A DNA stretch of 37,592 nt from Nitratiruptor sp. (GCA_015494535.1 WGBC01000090.1:1-37592), one strand, 5' to 3'. Positions 10,716-19,522 are shown, counted from the stretch's first letter. Notes: generated by a model from the sequence alone, not told the origin. Made by a program: numbers and translations.

Positions 10716-11825
10716 TCACTCCTCGTTATAGTAAAGCTCGGTGAAGATCTTGGCGGCTACACCTCTATACTCAATCCTGCCAAGATCCGCTAAAGTTTTT
10801 TCTACGCTATTGACCACCCACATCGCTTCATTGGGCTCGATGAGTCCCATATGGTTGATGCGAAAGAGTTTGCCTTTGAGATCTTCCTGGCCACCTGCAA
10901 CATTGACTTTGTAGCGGTTTTTGAGAATCTTTCTGATAGTTTCTGCATCTTCATCGTAAATGGCTGTCATGGCATTTGCCGGCTTTTTGGGATAGATTTG
11001 CAAACCGATCGCCTCTAAGGCAACTCTTGTAGCAGTAGCACGCCTATCTGTTTGATCGTAAATCTCTTCAATGCCTACTTCTTTGAGCATTATCTGCAAG
11101 ATCTCTTTAAGCCCAATAATGAGCGTAGTAGCTGCGGTATAGGCCGTAGTGCCCTCTTTTTGCTTTTTAAGCTCGCTTGCAAGATTGAAATAAAACCCGC
11201 TACCGGTGCCTATTTTTTGGAGCGCCAAAGAGCTAAGACCGATCATTGCAAGGCCAGGTGGGAGCATGAGAGCTTTCTGGCTGCCCGCGATAAGCGCATC
11301 GATATTTGTTATATCTATCGGCTCCACGCCAACGGCCGTAATCCCGTCTGCTACAACACAAATTTCTGGGTTGATGGCTTTGATGGTAGCTGCGATATCT
11401 TCTACAGGGTGGCGAAGCCCACCACTACTCTCACAGATTTGAATAAAAAAGGCGTCGATGTCTGGATTATCTTTCAGGGCTTTTTCCACGTCGCTGATTT
11501 GCGCTGGCGTATCCCAAGGATATTGTAGCTCTACCACCTCTTTACCAAAAGCTTTGGCAATCTTGCCAAATCGCTCGCCAAATTTTCCCGCATTGACCAC
11601 GAGAGCCTTTTTCTTGCAAAGATTGGTCACGCATGCTTCCATCGCACCCGTGCCAGTGGAAGCAAGCATAATGACCTCTTTCATTTTGAAAAGTTCCAGC
11701 AAAAGCTCTCTAGTCTCTAAAAAAATCTTGGTAAATTCTGGTGTTCTATGGTGAATCGTAGGCAGCGCCATAGCTTGGCGTACTCGCTCAGGCACAGGAG
11801 TAGGACCTGGGGTAAACAGCAGCAT
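10716..11825 (-). CDS. Class V PLP aminotransferase (alanine/serine-glyoxylate aminotransferase family)
   Basis: The 369-residue fold-type I PLP enzyme starts 'MLLFTPGPTPVPERV', typical of the alanine-glyoxylate/serine-pyruvate group. It has 'LASTGTGAMEA' for phosphate contact, 'VVADGITAVG' with the PLP-binding Asp, and the Schiff-base lysine Lys184 in 'AGSQKALMLPPGL'. It may handle glyoxylate, serine or alanine; the sequence alone does not settle the substrate. It is the first gene of a six-gene operon (to the terminator at 6606-6632). A promoter-like TATACT is upstream and an AAAGGA site lies six bases before the ATG. Confidence 0.87.
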   Translation of the reverse strand: MLLFTPGPTPVPERVRQAMALPTIHHRTPEFTKIFLETRELLLELFKMKEVIMLASTGTGAMEACVTNLCKKKALVVNAGKFGERFGKIAKAFGKEVVELQYPWDTPAQISDVEKALKDNPDIDAFFIQICESSGGLRHPVEDIAATIKAINPEICVVADGITAVGVEPIDITNIDALIAGSQKALMLPPGLAMIGLSSLALQKIGTGSGFYFNLASELKKQKEGTTAYTAATTLIIGLKEILQIMLKEVGIEEIYDQTDRRATATRVALEAIGLQIYPKKPANAMTAIYDEDAETIRKILKNRYKVNVAGGQEDLKGKLFRINHMGLIEPNEAMWVVNSVEKTLADLGRIEYRGVAAKIFTELYYNEE

Positions 11826-11858
11826 AGATAGTCCTTTTGCTTCTTTAAAGTTGGAGAT

Positions 11859-11864
11859 AGTATA
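11859..11864 (-). promoter_or_regulatory. Putative -10 element of the aminotransferase-hisZ-purA-carA operon
   Basis: On the minus strand TATACT lies 34 nt before the aminotransferase ATG, preceded by TTTTGT. The -35 region is poor (T-rich, no TTGACA). It is the best promoter candidate for the operon. Confidence 0.4.
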
Positions 11865-11895
11865 ACAAAAGAAGGATTAAAAGCAGCTAAGCGTT

Positions 11896-11912
11896 TCCCC
11901 CAAAGGGGAGAG
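11896..11912 (-). terminator. Possible weak terminator after hsp20
   Basis: Past the hsp20 stop the minus strand forms a short GC hairpin, CTCCCC-TTT-GGGGG-like. It lacks a proper T-run, so it may be only a partial or Rho-aided stop. It lies before the aminotransferase promoter. Confidence 0.3.
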
Positions 11913-11915
11913 GGA

Positions 11916-12353
11916 TTACTTGACGGCGATTTTTTTAGTGTTGGCTTTTTGCTCAACTTTTGGAATGATTACATGAAGCACGCCATCTTCAGATTTTGCT
12001 TCGATCTTTTCCACATCCGCATCACTTGGAAGAGTGAATCTTCTTTCAAATTTGCCAAAGAAGCTTTCGACTTTTTTGTATCCTTTATCCTCTTCCTCTT
12101 TTTTAAACTTGCGCTCACCAGAAATTGTGAGTATATTGTCTTGGACTTCGATATTGATATCCTCTTTCTTGACTCCTGGCAAATCAATCTCTAAATAGTA
12201 AGCCTTTTCATCCTCTTTCTCGTTGACTGCAGGCATCCAGATTGTTTCAGCTTTTGAAGCTTGTGGCAAATTTTTTTCAAACTCAAGCATAGATGAGATT
12301 CTTCTTTCAATATCTCTCAATTCTTTAAAAGGATCGATAACCATAGGGATCAT
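11916..12353 (-). CDS. Small heat shock protein, Hsp20/alpha-crystallin family
   Basis: This is an ATP-independent holdase chaperone of 145 residues. The alpha-crystallin domain (about 40-130) shows 'YYLEIDLPGVKKEDINIEV', 'ILTISGERKFKKEEED' and 'FERRFTLPSDADVEKIEA' with 'DGVLHVIIPK'. The C-terminal 'KKIAVK' supplies the I-x-I/V oligomerisation motif. The ATG at 12351-12353 is preceded by AAAGGAGGTGAGCG, a very strong ribosome site. It is monocistronic, with its own near-perfect sigma70 promoter. Confidence 0.95.
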   Translation of the reverse strand: MIPMVIDPFKELRDIERRISSMLEFEKNLPQASKAETIWMPAVNEKEDEKAYYLEIDLPGVKKEDINIEVQDNILTISGERKFKKEEEDKGYKKVESFFGKFERRFTLPSDADVEKIEAKSEDGVLHVIIPKVEQKANTKKIAVK

Positions 12354-12379
12354 CGCTCACCTCCTTTTAGTTTTTTGCA

Positions 12380-12437
12380 ATTATATCATTTTAGTCACTT
12401 ATTGTCAAGTTATATAAAAGAAATATTTACTTGATAA
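12380..12437 (-). promoter_or_regulatory. Consensus sigma70 promoter of hsp20 with overlapping inverted repeat
   Basis: On the minus strand TTGACA (12403-12408), a 17-bp spacer and TATAAT (12380-12385) form a full consensus promoter 27 nt before the start codon. An imperfect inverted repeat, TTATCAAGT and ACTTGACAA (12402-12437, 18-bp gap), overlaps the -35 hexamer, as a repressor operator would. It is not the CIRCE element of HrcA, nor a clear HspR site. Confidence 0.7.
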
Positions 12438-12499
12438 TTAACTTTATATAGATAGACTAAATTTTGATATGGTTTGATTATGAAAATAATGAGTGCCGG

Positions 12500-12519
12500 A
12501 AAGCCCAACTAGGGGCTAA
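12500..12519 (-). terminator. Possible terminator of the rdgB-ciaB-propeller operon
   Basis: Immediately at and after the TAG stop the minus strand reads TAGCCCCTAGTTGGGCTTT, a 5-bp GC stem AGCCC/GGGCT followed by only three T. It is a weak hairpin, so this is tentative. Confidence 0.35.
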
Positions 12520-13907
12520 TTGGAGAGATTGATGATTTTGAAACCGTCGCCACCGCTAGCTATAAAGCCCAGTTTTCCATCGCTGCTTACTTGCATATCC
12601 ATTGCAGGATAGGGCATGTAAATGGTTTTGAGATATTTCGGAACATACTTTTGGCTAATATCGTATACATCGATAGAAGCGACGGTATTGAGGGTATAGA
12701 GGCGCTTGCGGGAATCATCGATAACTATCTTCTCTATTTCATGTCGATTTTCTATAGCTTTCATCGGGCGCATTATTTTTGGATTGGCACTCATAACTAG
12801 GAGTTTTGTGCTTCCATAGGCTGAAGCGTAAATTGTGCCATTATCAGAGGAGACGGCAACACTATTGAGATTAATGGTACCAATAGTTGTTTGCAAACGA
12901 GGCTTTAGCGGATTTTCTAAAGAGTATATACCTATTCCTTTTGCGCTATCTACTACATAAAGTCTATCACCATTGACTACAATGTCAGAAATTTCACCGG
13001 TAATCTCTTGGGATACCGTATAAGGATAATTATTCAAATTGATTATATATAATGTGTGCAGCCCCTCGACAGCATATAGCGCTCTTTTGTCTGAAGAGAG
13101 CGCCAATTGCACTATATCGTGTACATTTTGCAATGAGATGGAAGCCATTTGGTGCATGCTATTTGCATCAAAAACTGCAATGCTCTTACCATTTTTTGCG
13201 GCAAAAAGCCTATTGCCACCTATTGCCACATCTAAAACAGGAGCAATATTTGCCTGAGCAAATAGCTGAGGATCATATAGAGATATACCATCTATCTGCA
13301 AAGCTATTACACCGCCAACCCCATCTGCAACATAAGCCATATATCCTTCGCTTACATCTACGTTCCAACTAAACCCCGGCGTATCATAAGAGGAGATTAT
13401 ATGAGGAAAACTTTGCATATTTTTATAAATATATGAGATTTTAAGATTGTCAATCTGATACGTTAAATCCGATAATCCTACTTCACCCACTGGTGTTTGC
13501 AAATATTTGAATAAATTGTTTTTATCCGCTCCCATGAGCTTATGGATTTTACCAGTTGTAGTGCTTGCATAGACCCAAGAAAACCTCTTGTCTGCATCTT
13601 CTGGGAAATTGATGAAACTAAAATACCCATCTGGTGAAAAGTTTTGTAAACTTACATTGATTTCTGTAAAGCCAAAAGCGTTGTGTTCAGTAGGAGTAGT
13701 GCCAAGTAGGCGATATTTTTTGCCACTTTTTTGGCTAACGTATACCCACTCATTGTACTCTATATAACCATTACCATTGAAATCATAACTATACATCATA
13801 CCATCAACGTTGAACTCTTTGGATGTAAGGTAAGCTTTCAATTCATGTAGATAATCTCTCGCAAACAAAGCGCATACAAAAAGAATCAACAGGCTAAAAT
13901 GCCTCAT
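12516..13907 (-). CDS. Exported protein: EF-hand N-terminal domain fused to a beta-propeller
   Basis: The 463-residue protein has a signal peptide (about 1-16, 'LLILFVCALFA'). A N-terminal domain follows (about 17-165) containing a canonical 12-residue EF-hand loop, Asp42 to Glu53 in 'YDFNGNGYIEYNEW', then 'YRLLGTTPTEHNAFGF', 'PDGYFSFINFP' and 'FSWVY'. Residues about 180-463 are repeated blades with LVIVD/YVTN-like units ('GYMAYVADGVGGVIALQI', 'DRLYVVDSAKGIGIYSL', 'KLGFIASGGDGFKIINL'), a probable seven-bladed propeller for binding. It lies 3 nt after the ciaB-like gene. The N-terminal domain recurs in the protein at 30418-31509. Codon use looks AT-rich. Periplasmic or surface calcium-dependent binding is inference. 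Confidence 0.85.
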   Translation of the reverse strand: MRHFSLLILFVCALFARDYLHELKAYLTSKEFNVDGMMYSYDFNGNGYIEYNEWVYVSQKSGKKYRLLGTTPTEHNAFGFTEINVSLQNFSPDGYFSFINFPEDADKRFSWVYASTTTGKIHKLMGADKNNLFKYLQTPVGEVGLSDLTYQIDNLKISYIYKNMQSFPHIISSYDTPGFSWNVDVSEGYMAYVADGVGGVIALQIDGISLYDPQLFAQANIAPVLDVAIGGNRLFAAKNGKSIAVFDANSMHQMASISLQNVHDIVQLALSSDKRALYAVEGLHTLYIINLNNYPYTVSQEITGEISDIVVNGDRLYVVDSAKGIGIYSLENPLKPRLQTTIGTINLNSVAVSSDNGTIYASAYGSTKLLVMSANPKIMRPMKAIENRHEIEKIVIDDSRKRLYTLNTVASIDVYDISQKYVPKYLKTIYMPYPAMDMQVSSDGKLGFIASGGDGFKIINLSN

Positions 13908-13910
13908 AGT

Positions 13911-15746
13911 TTACTCCTTCATAATTTCCGTACCCATCTGCTTGTACAAGTCGTAGTAATGGATCACAAACTTTTTGATCGTTTCATCCTTTGGAAGATA
14001 AATGCTGCCTTCTCTTTTAATAAATCTATCTAAAAAAATCTTTATATCTTCTTTAAGCAGATAGGCTTTTGCCAAAATGCCGTAAGTCTGCTCATACCAT
14101 TGCCGCAATGCTTGCATCCTCTCAAAAGTTACGTCCACTTCCAAACGACCATTAAAACGCAATATTCCAGCTTCAAACAGCCCATACAGGTGCAAAAGCC
14201 CCTCTACATAGTATGGCAATACCTCATCCACCTCCATCCAGCCAATGAGCGTAACGCTTCTATGGATGTGATCGAACAACAGCTCCTCCCAAAAACGCCA
14301 ATTCTCCAACCAAAAGTAGCACATAAGCGCTCCGCTAGTAGCCTTGAACTCCTCTGCTAGCTTGAACATCCCGCTACTATTCATCACGCGTTCGCTCTCT
14401 TCATCAATCCACAAAATGTGCCCATACTCGTGCCCTATAGTGGTGATATCGTAAATCGCATACCAGACTTGCTCGTCATCTTTGAGTCTATGGATACGAT
14501 CGGCCAATTCTTTGCCAAAAACCTCGTAACTTAACCGCATCTTTGGCTTTGCTCTTTGCATCTGCAAAATCATATCGGCAAAAGCAAAAATCTTTTTGCC
14601 ATATTCTCGGCTTACTACCTCATCATTTGGCACTACTTGCGCGCTAAAGAGCCCATTGAATTCGCTTCCATAAAATAGCAGCGCCCTACCTACATAGAGT
14701 TGCACGCGATCTAAGTTTTGCAGAGTTTGGGTATAGATCGATTCTTTGTCCAAACCAATCTTACGATATATCTTCTCAAAAAAGAGTCTTATAAGCTTTG
14801 CGCGTTTACCCTGCTCATATTCTGGATTGATGATACGCACATCCCACTCAAGCGCCACCGCTTTTCTAAACCTATCCTCATAATACTCCAAAGGATGGCC
14901 AATCTGTATAGGAGCATCTATTTGCATCCATTTTCGATCCACTTCAGCCCAGCATTGCAGCGTTTTATCAGGATCTTTTTGCAAAAGCGCTATTTTGATC
15001 GCTTCTAAATAAGCTATCCATTGCTCTTTGAGCCCAAACTCCTCATCTTCATACCGACTTAACGCTGCCACTGCCTCTTCTATAGAGGCTGCCAAAGCCT
15101 TTACCTCCTCTGTAAAGGCTTTGGCGTATGCCACTCTTTTATAACCCTCCTCATCTCTTACCAAAACCGAATAGCTTCTATCGGCCACTTCACCCCCATG
15201 GCCTCTGTCAAATAGGCTCTTTTCATAGAGCATCGCATAGATTTTCTCCTCATCGCCATTGAAAAGGTGCAAAAGCTCACGATTGATGCCATAGATGATG
15301 GTATCCATCCACTTTGGCTGCCAAAGGGTGAACACTTTGCCGATTTTATGGGCATAGCGCAAAAGCGTGCGATAAAAGGGCGTTAACAATGCTCGCTTTT
15401 CGATCTCTTCCAAAAGCTTTTCAAAACGCTCTTCATAGAATCTACTCACCCAAATGTAGGCTTTTTGGCGAATGGCTATCTTTTCATCCTCATCAAACTC
15501 CTCAATCACCTGCAAAAGCATATCTTCACGAAGATTGACGATGCGCTGCACCGCCGCCATTGCACTTTGTTGCGTATAAGAGAGCCCCAAAAACGCCAAA
15601 AACTCTTCCAAAAGCGCTTCGTATTCCAAGAGCTTGCCATCAAAGAGGCTTCTTTTTTGCAGCACTTTATAAAAGTTTTGCAGATCCTCTTGATCGGCCG
15701 AGCTTAACCTGTATATCTCTTTGAGATCCTCTAAAAATTTACTCAT
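13911..15746 (-). CDS. ciaB: CiaB-family protein, putative zinc metallopeptidase
   Basis: Length (611 residues), overall sequence character and lineage fit the family annotated as 'invasion protein CiaB' in Campylobacterota. I see a zinc-peptidase signature, His439-Glu-Tyr-Gly-His443 ('[14 protein letters not shown]'), followed 22 residues later by '[11 protein letters not shown]' (Glu465/Glu466). Thus HExxH plus a downstream Glu ligand is a gluzincin pattern, comparable to dipeptidyl peptidase III. It has no signal peptide or membrane segment. The start overlaps rdgB by 4 nt, and the exported propeller gene follows by 3 nt. The name comes from a Campylobacter host-entry phenotype; in a free-living organism a cytoplasmic peptidase role is more plausible (inference). 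Confidence 0.75.
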   Translation of the reverse strand: MSKFLEDLKEIYRLSSADQEDLQNFYKVLQKRSLFDGKLLEYEALLEEFLAFLGLSYTQQSAMAAVQRIVNLREDMLLQVIEEFDEDEKIAIRQKAYIWVSRFYEERFEKLLEEIEKRALLTPFYRTLLRYAHKIGKVFTLWQPKWMDTIIYGINRELLHLFNGDEEKIYAMLYEKSLFDRGHGGEVADRSYSVLVRDEEGYKRVAYAKAFTEEVKALAASIEEAVAALSRYEDEEFGLKEQWIAYLEAIKIALLQKDPDKTLQCWAEVDRKWMQIDAPIQIGHPLEYYEDRFRKAVALEWDVRIINPEYEQGKRAKLIRLFFEKIYRKIGLDKESIYTQTLQNLDRVQLYVGRALLFYGSEFNGLFSAQVVPNDEVVSREYGKKIFAFADMILQMQRAKPKMRLSYEVFGKELADRIHRLKDDEQVWYAIYDITTIGHEYGHILWIDEESERVMNSSGMFKLAEEFKATSGALMCYFWLENWRFWEELLFDHIHRSVTLIGWMEVDEVLPYYVEGLLHLYGLFEAGILRFNGRLEVDVTFERMQALRQWYEQTYGILAKAYLLKEDIKIFLDRFIKREGSIYLPKDETIKKFVIHYYDLYKQMGTEIMKE

Positions 15747-16324
15747 TTGATCCTATCCAATACAATTTTTGCCAGCTTCAAGGCTTTGGCTCTGTGGCTA
15801 ATTTGATCCTTTAGCTCTTTATCCAGCTCTCCCAGCGTCTTATCAAACCCCTCGGGGATGAACATCGGATCATAGCCAAAACCTTTGTCTCCTCTTGGCT
15901 CATCAATTACCTCCCCCCACATCCAGCCATGCACGGTATAGATGCCATGAGGCGATGCAATGGCAATAGCTGCGGTGTAATAGGCTGGCGCTTTTTTAAT
16001 ACCTTTGGCTTTGAGCTCTTCGACGAGTTTGGCTAGGTTCTCCTTGTCGCTTGCTCCCTCGCCTGCAAATCGCGCACTGAAAATCCCCGGACGATGATCA
16101 AGGGCTGGCACGCTAATGCCACTATCATCGGCTATGACGATACGATCGGGAAACTTCTCATAGATAGTTTTTGCTTTGATGATAGCATTTTGGGCAAAAG
16201 TTGATCCCGTCTCTTCTATATGCAAATCTTTTATGAGATCTTTGTATGGGATCACCTCGATTCCCAGCATTCTTTGGATCTCTTCTATCTTGCCCCTGTT
16301 TGAAGATGCCAGGATAATTTCCAT
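15743..16324 (-). CDS. rdgB: XTP/dITP diphosphatase (RdgB/HAM1)
   Basis: This house-cleaning enzyme hydrolyses ITP, XTP and dITP to monophosphates to keep deaminated purines out of nucleic acids. The 193-residue length is typical. Family motifs visible are N-terminal '[14 protein letters not shown]', '[17 protein letters not shown]', '[20 protein letters not shown]' with catalytic acidic residues, '[19 protein letters not shown]', and C-terminal 'ISHRAKALK'. The ATG at 16324 follows AAAAAGGA. It is first in an operon with ciaB and the propeller gene and diverges from the MFS gene. Confidence 0.95.
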   Translation of the reverse strand: MEIILASSNRGKIEEIQRMLGIEVIPYKDLIKDLHIEETGSTFAQNAIIKAKTIYEKFPDRIVIADDSGISVPALDHRPGIFSARFAGEGASDKENLAKLVEELKAKGIKKAPAYYTAAIAIASPHGIYTVHGWMWGEVIDEPRGDKGFGYDPMFIPEGFDKTLGELDKELKDQISHRAKALKLAKIVLDRIK

Positions 16325-16388
16325 TTCTGTCCTTTTTATTTACTTAATAGTTTTACAATAACAAAAATTTTATCATAAAGGATTGCAC

Positions 16389-17729
16389 TTGAGAGAGATT
16401 GTCAAAAAGGTCTTGCCACTTAGTCTCATCGTGGCATTGCGTTTCTTTGGCCTTTTCATTGTCTTGGCAGTACTTAGCCAATACGCCTTGCAACTACCTG
16501 GCGGAACCGCCTTTTTAGCGGGGGTTGCAGTGGGTGGCTATGCTCTAACGCAAGCACTTTTGCAAGTGCCTTTTGGGGTGCTTAGCGACAAAATCGGGCG
16601 CAAAAAAACGATCCTCATAGGCCTTTTGCTCTTTGCGATTGGCTCAGTCATTTGTGCCATAGCGGACAACATCTATGTGCTGCTGCTTGGAAGATTCTTG
16701 CAAGGATCGGGGGCCATTGGGAGTGTAGTTACCGCGATGATAGCGGATTTTGTCAAAGAGGATGAACGAGCCCACGCGATGGCTGTCATGGGAATGGTGA
16801 TAGCGCTTAGCTTCGCGGCTGCGATGATTATAGGCCCAATCATTGGGGGGCTCTACAGCGTGAGTGCTCTCTTTTGGCTTACCGCTATTTTGGCAATTAC
16901 TGCTTTGCTCATTCTCTTTACCGCCGTGCCCGAGCCCCCAAAAATCGTGCACCATTACAGCGAAGAGGAAGCCAAAATCAAGCACGTCTTCAAAGACAAA
17001 GATCTCGTTCGTATGTATATCACATTCCTGTTCCACTCCTCCACAATGGCTATTGCTTTTTTCTTGATTCCGATTTTGATGAAGCAAAAGTTTGGCATGG
17101 GGCCAGAGCACTATTGGAAGGTCTATCTGCCCGCGGTCATCTTTGGTATCCTCTCCATGGGGCCCGCCGCAGTGTTTGGAGAGAAGTACCACAAGGGCAA
17201 AGAGGTCTTTATCGTTTCAGTCCTTTTCATAGCAGCCTCTTTCGCGCTCATGGGATTTAGCGATTCTTTTTTACTTTTTGCAATAGGAGCAGTCTTTTTC
17301 TTTATCGGCTTTAATATGTTTGAGCCTCTTTTGCAAAGCTTTGTGAGCAAATTTGCAAAAGTGCACCAAAAGGGAGCGGCTCTTGGTGTGGCCAATACCT
17401 TCGCCTATATCGGTATTTTTTTGGGCGGTGCCATTGGAGGGCTTTTGTATCAGTATGGCAAAGAGAGCGCTGTAGCGATTGCTGTGCTCATCGTATGTGT
17501 GGTATGGATTTATTGGATAGTTGGTATGAGAAATCCGGGAGTAAGAGCCAATCTTTTCTTGGATTTTCATAATTATGACAAAGAAAAACTTCCGGGCCTC
17601 AAAGTTATGGATGGAGTCACAGATTTTTACGTCAACGAAACCGAGAAGATAATAGTCGTCAAATATGACAGCGAGAAGCTAGACGAAAAAACTATCAAGG
17701 AGTTTTTGCAAAAGAAAAGCCGCTCTTAA
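16389..17729 (+). CDS. YajR-like MFS transporter with C-terminal ferredoxin-like domain
   Basis: This inner-membrane major facilitator has 12 predicted helices, with motif A 'GVLSDKIGRKKT' between helices 2 and 3 and 'GRFLQGSGAIGSV' in helix 4. After the last helix a soluble tail of about 60 residues ('LKVMDGVTDFYVNETEKIIV', 'KYDSEKLDEKTIKEFLQ') has the beta-alpha-beta pattern of a heavy-metal-associated domain but no CxxC. That architecture and the 446-residue length match E. coli YajR, whose tail is the YAM domain. The first possible TTG (16383) touches the AAAGGA site, so I start at the TTG at 16389, six bases after it. The substrate is unknown; drug or proton-coupled efflux is a guess. 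Confidence 0.85.
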   Translation: MREIVKKVLPLSLIVALRFFGLFIVLAVLSQYALQLPGGTAFLAGVAVGGYALTQALLQVPFGVLSDKIGRKKTILIGLLLFAIGSVICAIADNIYVLLLGRFLQGSGAIGSVVTAMIADFVKEDERAHAMAVMGMVIALSFAAAMIIGPIIGGLYSVSALFWLTAILAITALLILFTAVPEPPKIVHHYSEEEAKIKHVFKDKDLVRMYITFLFHSSTMAIAFFLIPILMKQKFGMGPEHYWKVYLPAVIFGILSMGPAAVFGEKYHKGKEVFIVSVLFIAASFALMGFSDSFLLFAIGAVFFFIGFNMFEPLLQSFVSKFAKVHQKGAALGVANTFAYIGIFLGGAIGGLLYQYGKESAVAIAVLIVCVVWIYWIVGMRNPGVRANLFLDFHNYDKEKLPGLKVMDGVTDFYVNETEKIIVVKYDSEKLDEKTIKEFLQKKSRS

Positions 17730-17747
17730 TGAGCGGTTTTCTTTTTT
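17715..17747. terminator. Bidirectional terminator between yajR-like and tlpA-like genes
   Basis: The stem CCGCTC-TTAAT-GAGCGG (17720-17736), extended by A-T and G-T pairs, is followed by TTTTCTTTTTT on the plus strand and by CTTTTCTTTT on the minus strand. The five-base loop contains the stop codons of both convergent genes. Confidence 0.85.
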
Positions 17748-18292
17748 GTCGCGTTTTTATCTGCTTGTTGCGGCGTTCTCTTTTTTGGATTGTAGAGTTT
17801 TTCCACAAACCTTTGCAAACTCTCTTCCATAGCAACACCTAAATGCGATCCCGCATACTCGCCGTTTTTATCAAAAAAGAGCATATAGGGAATACTGCCG
17901 CTCCATCCAGTCAAACGCCCTATAAATTCCACAAACTCCTGTGCGCTCTGAGAAGCCGCATAATCGATGACAGGATAGTTTACGCCACGTTTTTGCAAAT
18001 CCGCTATATCTTTTATATCAAGGGGCTCTTGCACATGTAACCCAATAATTTGAAGTTTTTTTGCCATTTTCTTTTGCAAATCGCCCAAAATCGGCATCTC
18101 AATTTTACATGGTGGGCAGTGCTTGCCAAAGAAATCAAGTATTATCACTTTATTGGGATACTCCTTGACACTGATGCCATTTTTTTTGATTGTGATATGT
18201 ATAGGCTTGCCATCGATCGTTTTTAGTAAAAAGCTCTTATCGGCAAAAAGTGCCGCCACAAACAGAACCAAAACCGCAAATTTCTTCAACAT
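17726..18292 (-). CDS. Exported TlpA/ResA-like thioredoxin-fold protein
   Basis: The 188-residue protein has a signal peptide (about 1-17, 'VLVLFVAALFA') and a thioredoxin fold with the redox motif Cys59-Pro-Pro-Cys62 in 'LDFFGKHCPPCKIEMP' and the cis-Pro region 'SIPYMLFFDKNGEYAG'. It probably acts in the periplasm reducing or isomerising thiols, for example of apocytochromes or copper sites (family knowledge; the exact client is unknown). The C-terminal tail is Lys/Thr-rich and may be disordered. The stop lies within a bidirectional terminator. It starts 10 nt after moeA, so the two are probably co-transcribed. Confidence 0.87.
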   Translation of the reverse strand: MLKKFAVLVLFVAALFADKSFLLKTIDGKPIHITIKKNGISVKEYPNKVIILDFFGKHCPPCKIEMPILGDLQKKMAKKLQIIGLHVQEPLDIKDIADLQKRGVNYPVIDYAASQSAQEFVEFIGRLTGWSGSIPYMLFFDKNGEYAGSHLGVAMEESLQRFVEKLYNPKKRTPQQADKNATKKKTAH

Positions 18293-18301
18293 TCTCTCTC
18301 C

Positions 18302-19510
18302 TTATATAGTATTAATGAGCCAGACTCGCGCCATCTCCCCGGCTTCTTTGTCGCCCTCTTGGGGTGAAGTTATGAGTAGCCCTCTATCGCTTCCGAGCAT
18401 ATTTGTCATAATGGCGCTGCTTCCTTCTTTGTTGCCGCTAAAATCCACCATGAACTCCCCATCTTGGATATAGATCCTGCATGGAGTAAATTCGCTCTTT
18501 TTGCTTTTTTTCTTGAAAGGTTCCATGAGTCTTGCCAAGACAATTTTTGGCTGATACTCGCTTCCTTGCATTCTATAAATGAGCGGTACCACATAGAGCA
18601 AAAAGGTTACGGTACTAGAGTACGCAAAGCCTGGAAGCGAGACGATAAACTTCTTGCCAAGCGTCGCCACCATCACGTGCTGTCCTGGTTTTATAACCAC
18701 GCCTTTGAATGCTACTTGGGCACCCAACGCATCTTTGACCACATCTTTGACGAAATCATAATCCCCTACGCTCACCCCACCGGTCGTCACAACGATATCT
18801 GCACTTGTTAGAGCCTCTTGGAGGGCTTTGGTGATGGAGCTTTTGTCGTCTTTGACGGCACCTAGCTGGATAGGCTCAGCGCCATGGAGCCTCGCCAAAG
18901 CGCAGAGGGTATAATTGTTGGAGCTTCGAATCTGAGCGCTTGAGCTTTTTTGCTGCCCAATCTCCAAGACTTCGCTACCCGTAGCCAAAATCGCCACCTT
19001 TGGCCTTTGGTACACTTTTGGCATGACGATATTGAGGCTGCCCATCACGCCGATTTCCGCAAAGCCTATTCTTGCCCCCTTGGCAATGAGCTTTTCACCT
19101 TTTTTGAAATTCTCCCCCACGGGGCGTACGCTATAGCCTTTCGGTACCGGCTCGACTACTTTTATCTTTTCATCCTCTAGCTTCACATGCTCGATTGGCA
19201 CCAAGGTATCTGCATTTTTTGGCATCAAAGAACCGGTAAATGTTTTGATGGCGGTTTTTGGAAACACGGCTATCTCTTTTGCATCTCCTGCGGGAACGCT
19301 ATCGATCACTTCCAAAAGCTCATCTTGATCATCAAAGCGTATCGCATACCCATCCATCGCCGCAGTGGGCGCTTCAGGATTGTCCTCCTTGGCCACGATA
19401 TCCTCAGCCAAAAACCTACCTAAAGCGTCGCTCAAAAAGAGTTTCTGCACTCCACATTTTGCAACTTCCAAGCTTTGTAAAATCTGCATGGACTCTTCGA
19501 AACTTATCAT
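18302..19510 (-). CDS. moeA: Molybdopterin molybdenumtransferase MoeA
   Basis: MoeA inserts molybdenum into molybdopterin-AMP, the last step of Mo cofactor synthesis. The start is ATG at 19508-19510 (MISFEESMQILQS), five bases after AGGGGAG; longer upstream reading is not supported. The 402-residue length is typical. Motifs are 'PTAAMDGYAIRF' (active region), 'RPKVAILATGSEVLE', 'SSNNYTLCAL', 'VVTTGGVSVGDYDFVKD' (MoCF-biosynthesis domain) and 'SLPGFAYSSTVTF'. It is followed by the thioredoxin gene and divergent from the glutamate dehydrogenase. moaD and moaE lie 3 kb away. Confidence 0.95.
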   Translation of the reverse strand: MISFEESMQILQSLEVAKCGVQKLFLSDALGRFLAEDIVAKEDNPEAPTAAMDGYAIRFDDQDELLEVIDSVPAGDAKEIAVFPKTAIKTFTGSLMPKNADTLVPIEHVKLEDEKIKVVEPVPKGYSVRPVGENFKKGEKLIAKGARIGFAEIGVMGSLNIVMPKVYQRPKVAILATGSEVLEIGQQKSSSAQIRSSNNYTLCALARLHGAEPIQLGAVKDDKSSITKALQEALTSADIVVTTGGVSVGDYDFVKDVVKDALGAQVAFKGVVIKPGQHVMVATLGKKFIVSLPGFAYSSTVTFLLYVVPLIYRMQGSEYQPKIVLARLMEPFKKKSKKSEFTPCRIYIQDGEFMVDFSGNKEGSSAIMTNMLGSDRGLLITSPQEGDKEAGEMARVWLINTI

Positions 19511-19522
19511 CCATTCTCCCCT

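Noticed and set aside
11717-11956. 79-residue minus-strand frame spanning the aminotransferase start and the hsp20 end
   Set aside because: It overlaps two confident genes and the intergenic promoter, and its product looks like out-of-frame translation.
12438-12515. Possible tRNA or CRISPR-like repeat in the AT-rich gap before hsp20
   Set aside because: No cloverleaf, CCA end or repeat-spacer pattern is seen; it is simply AT-rich.
16644-17192. 182-residue frame antisense to the MFS gene
   Set aside because: His/Gly/Asn-rich product typical of antisense to membrane helices; no start signals.
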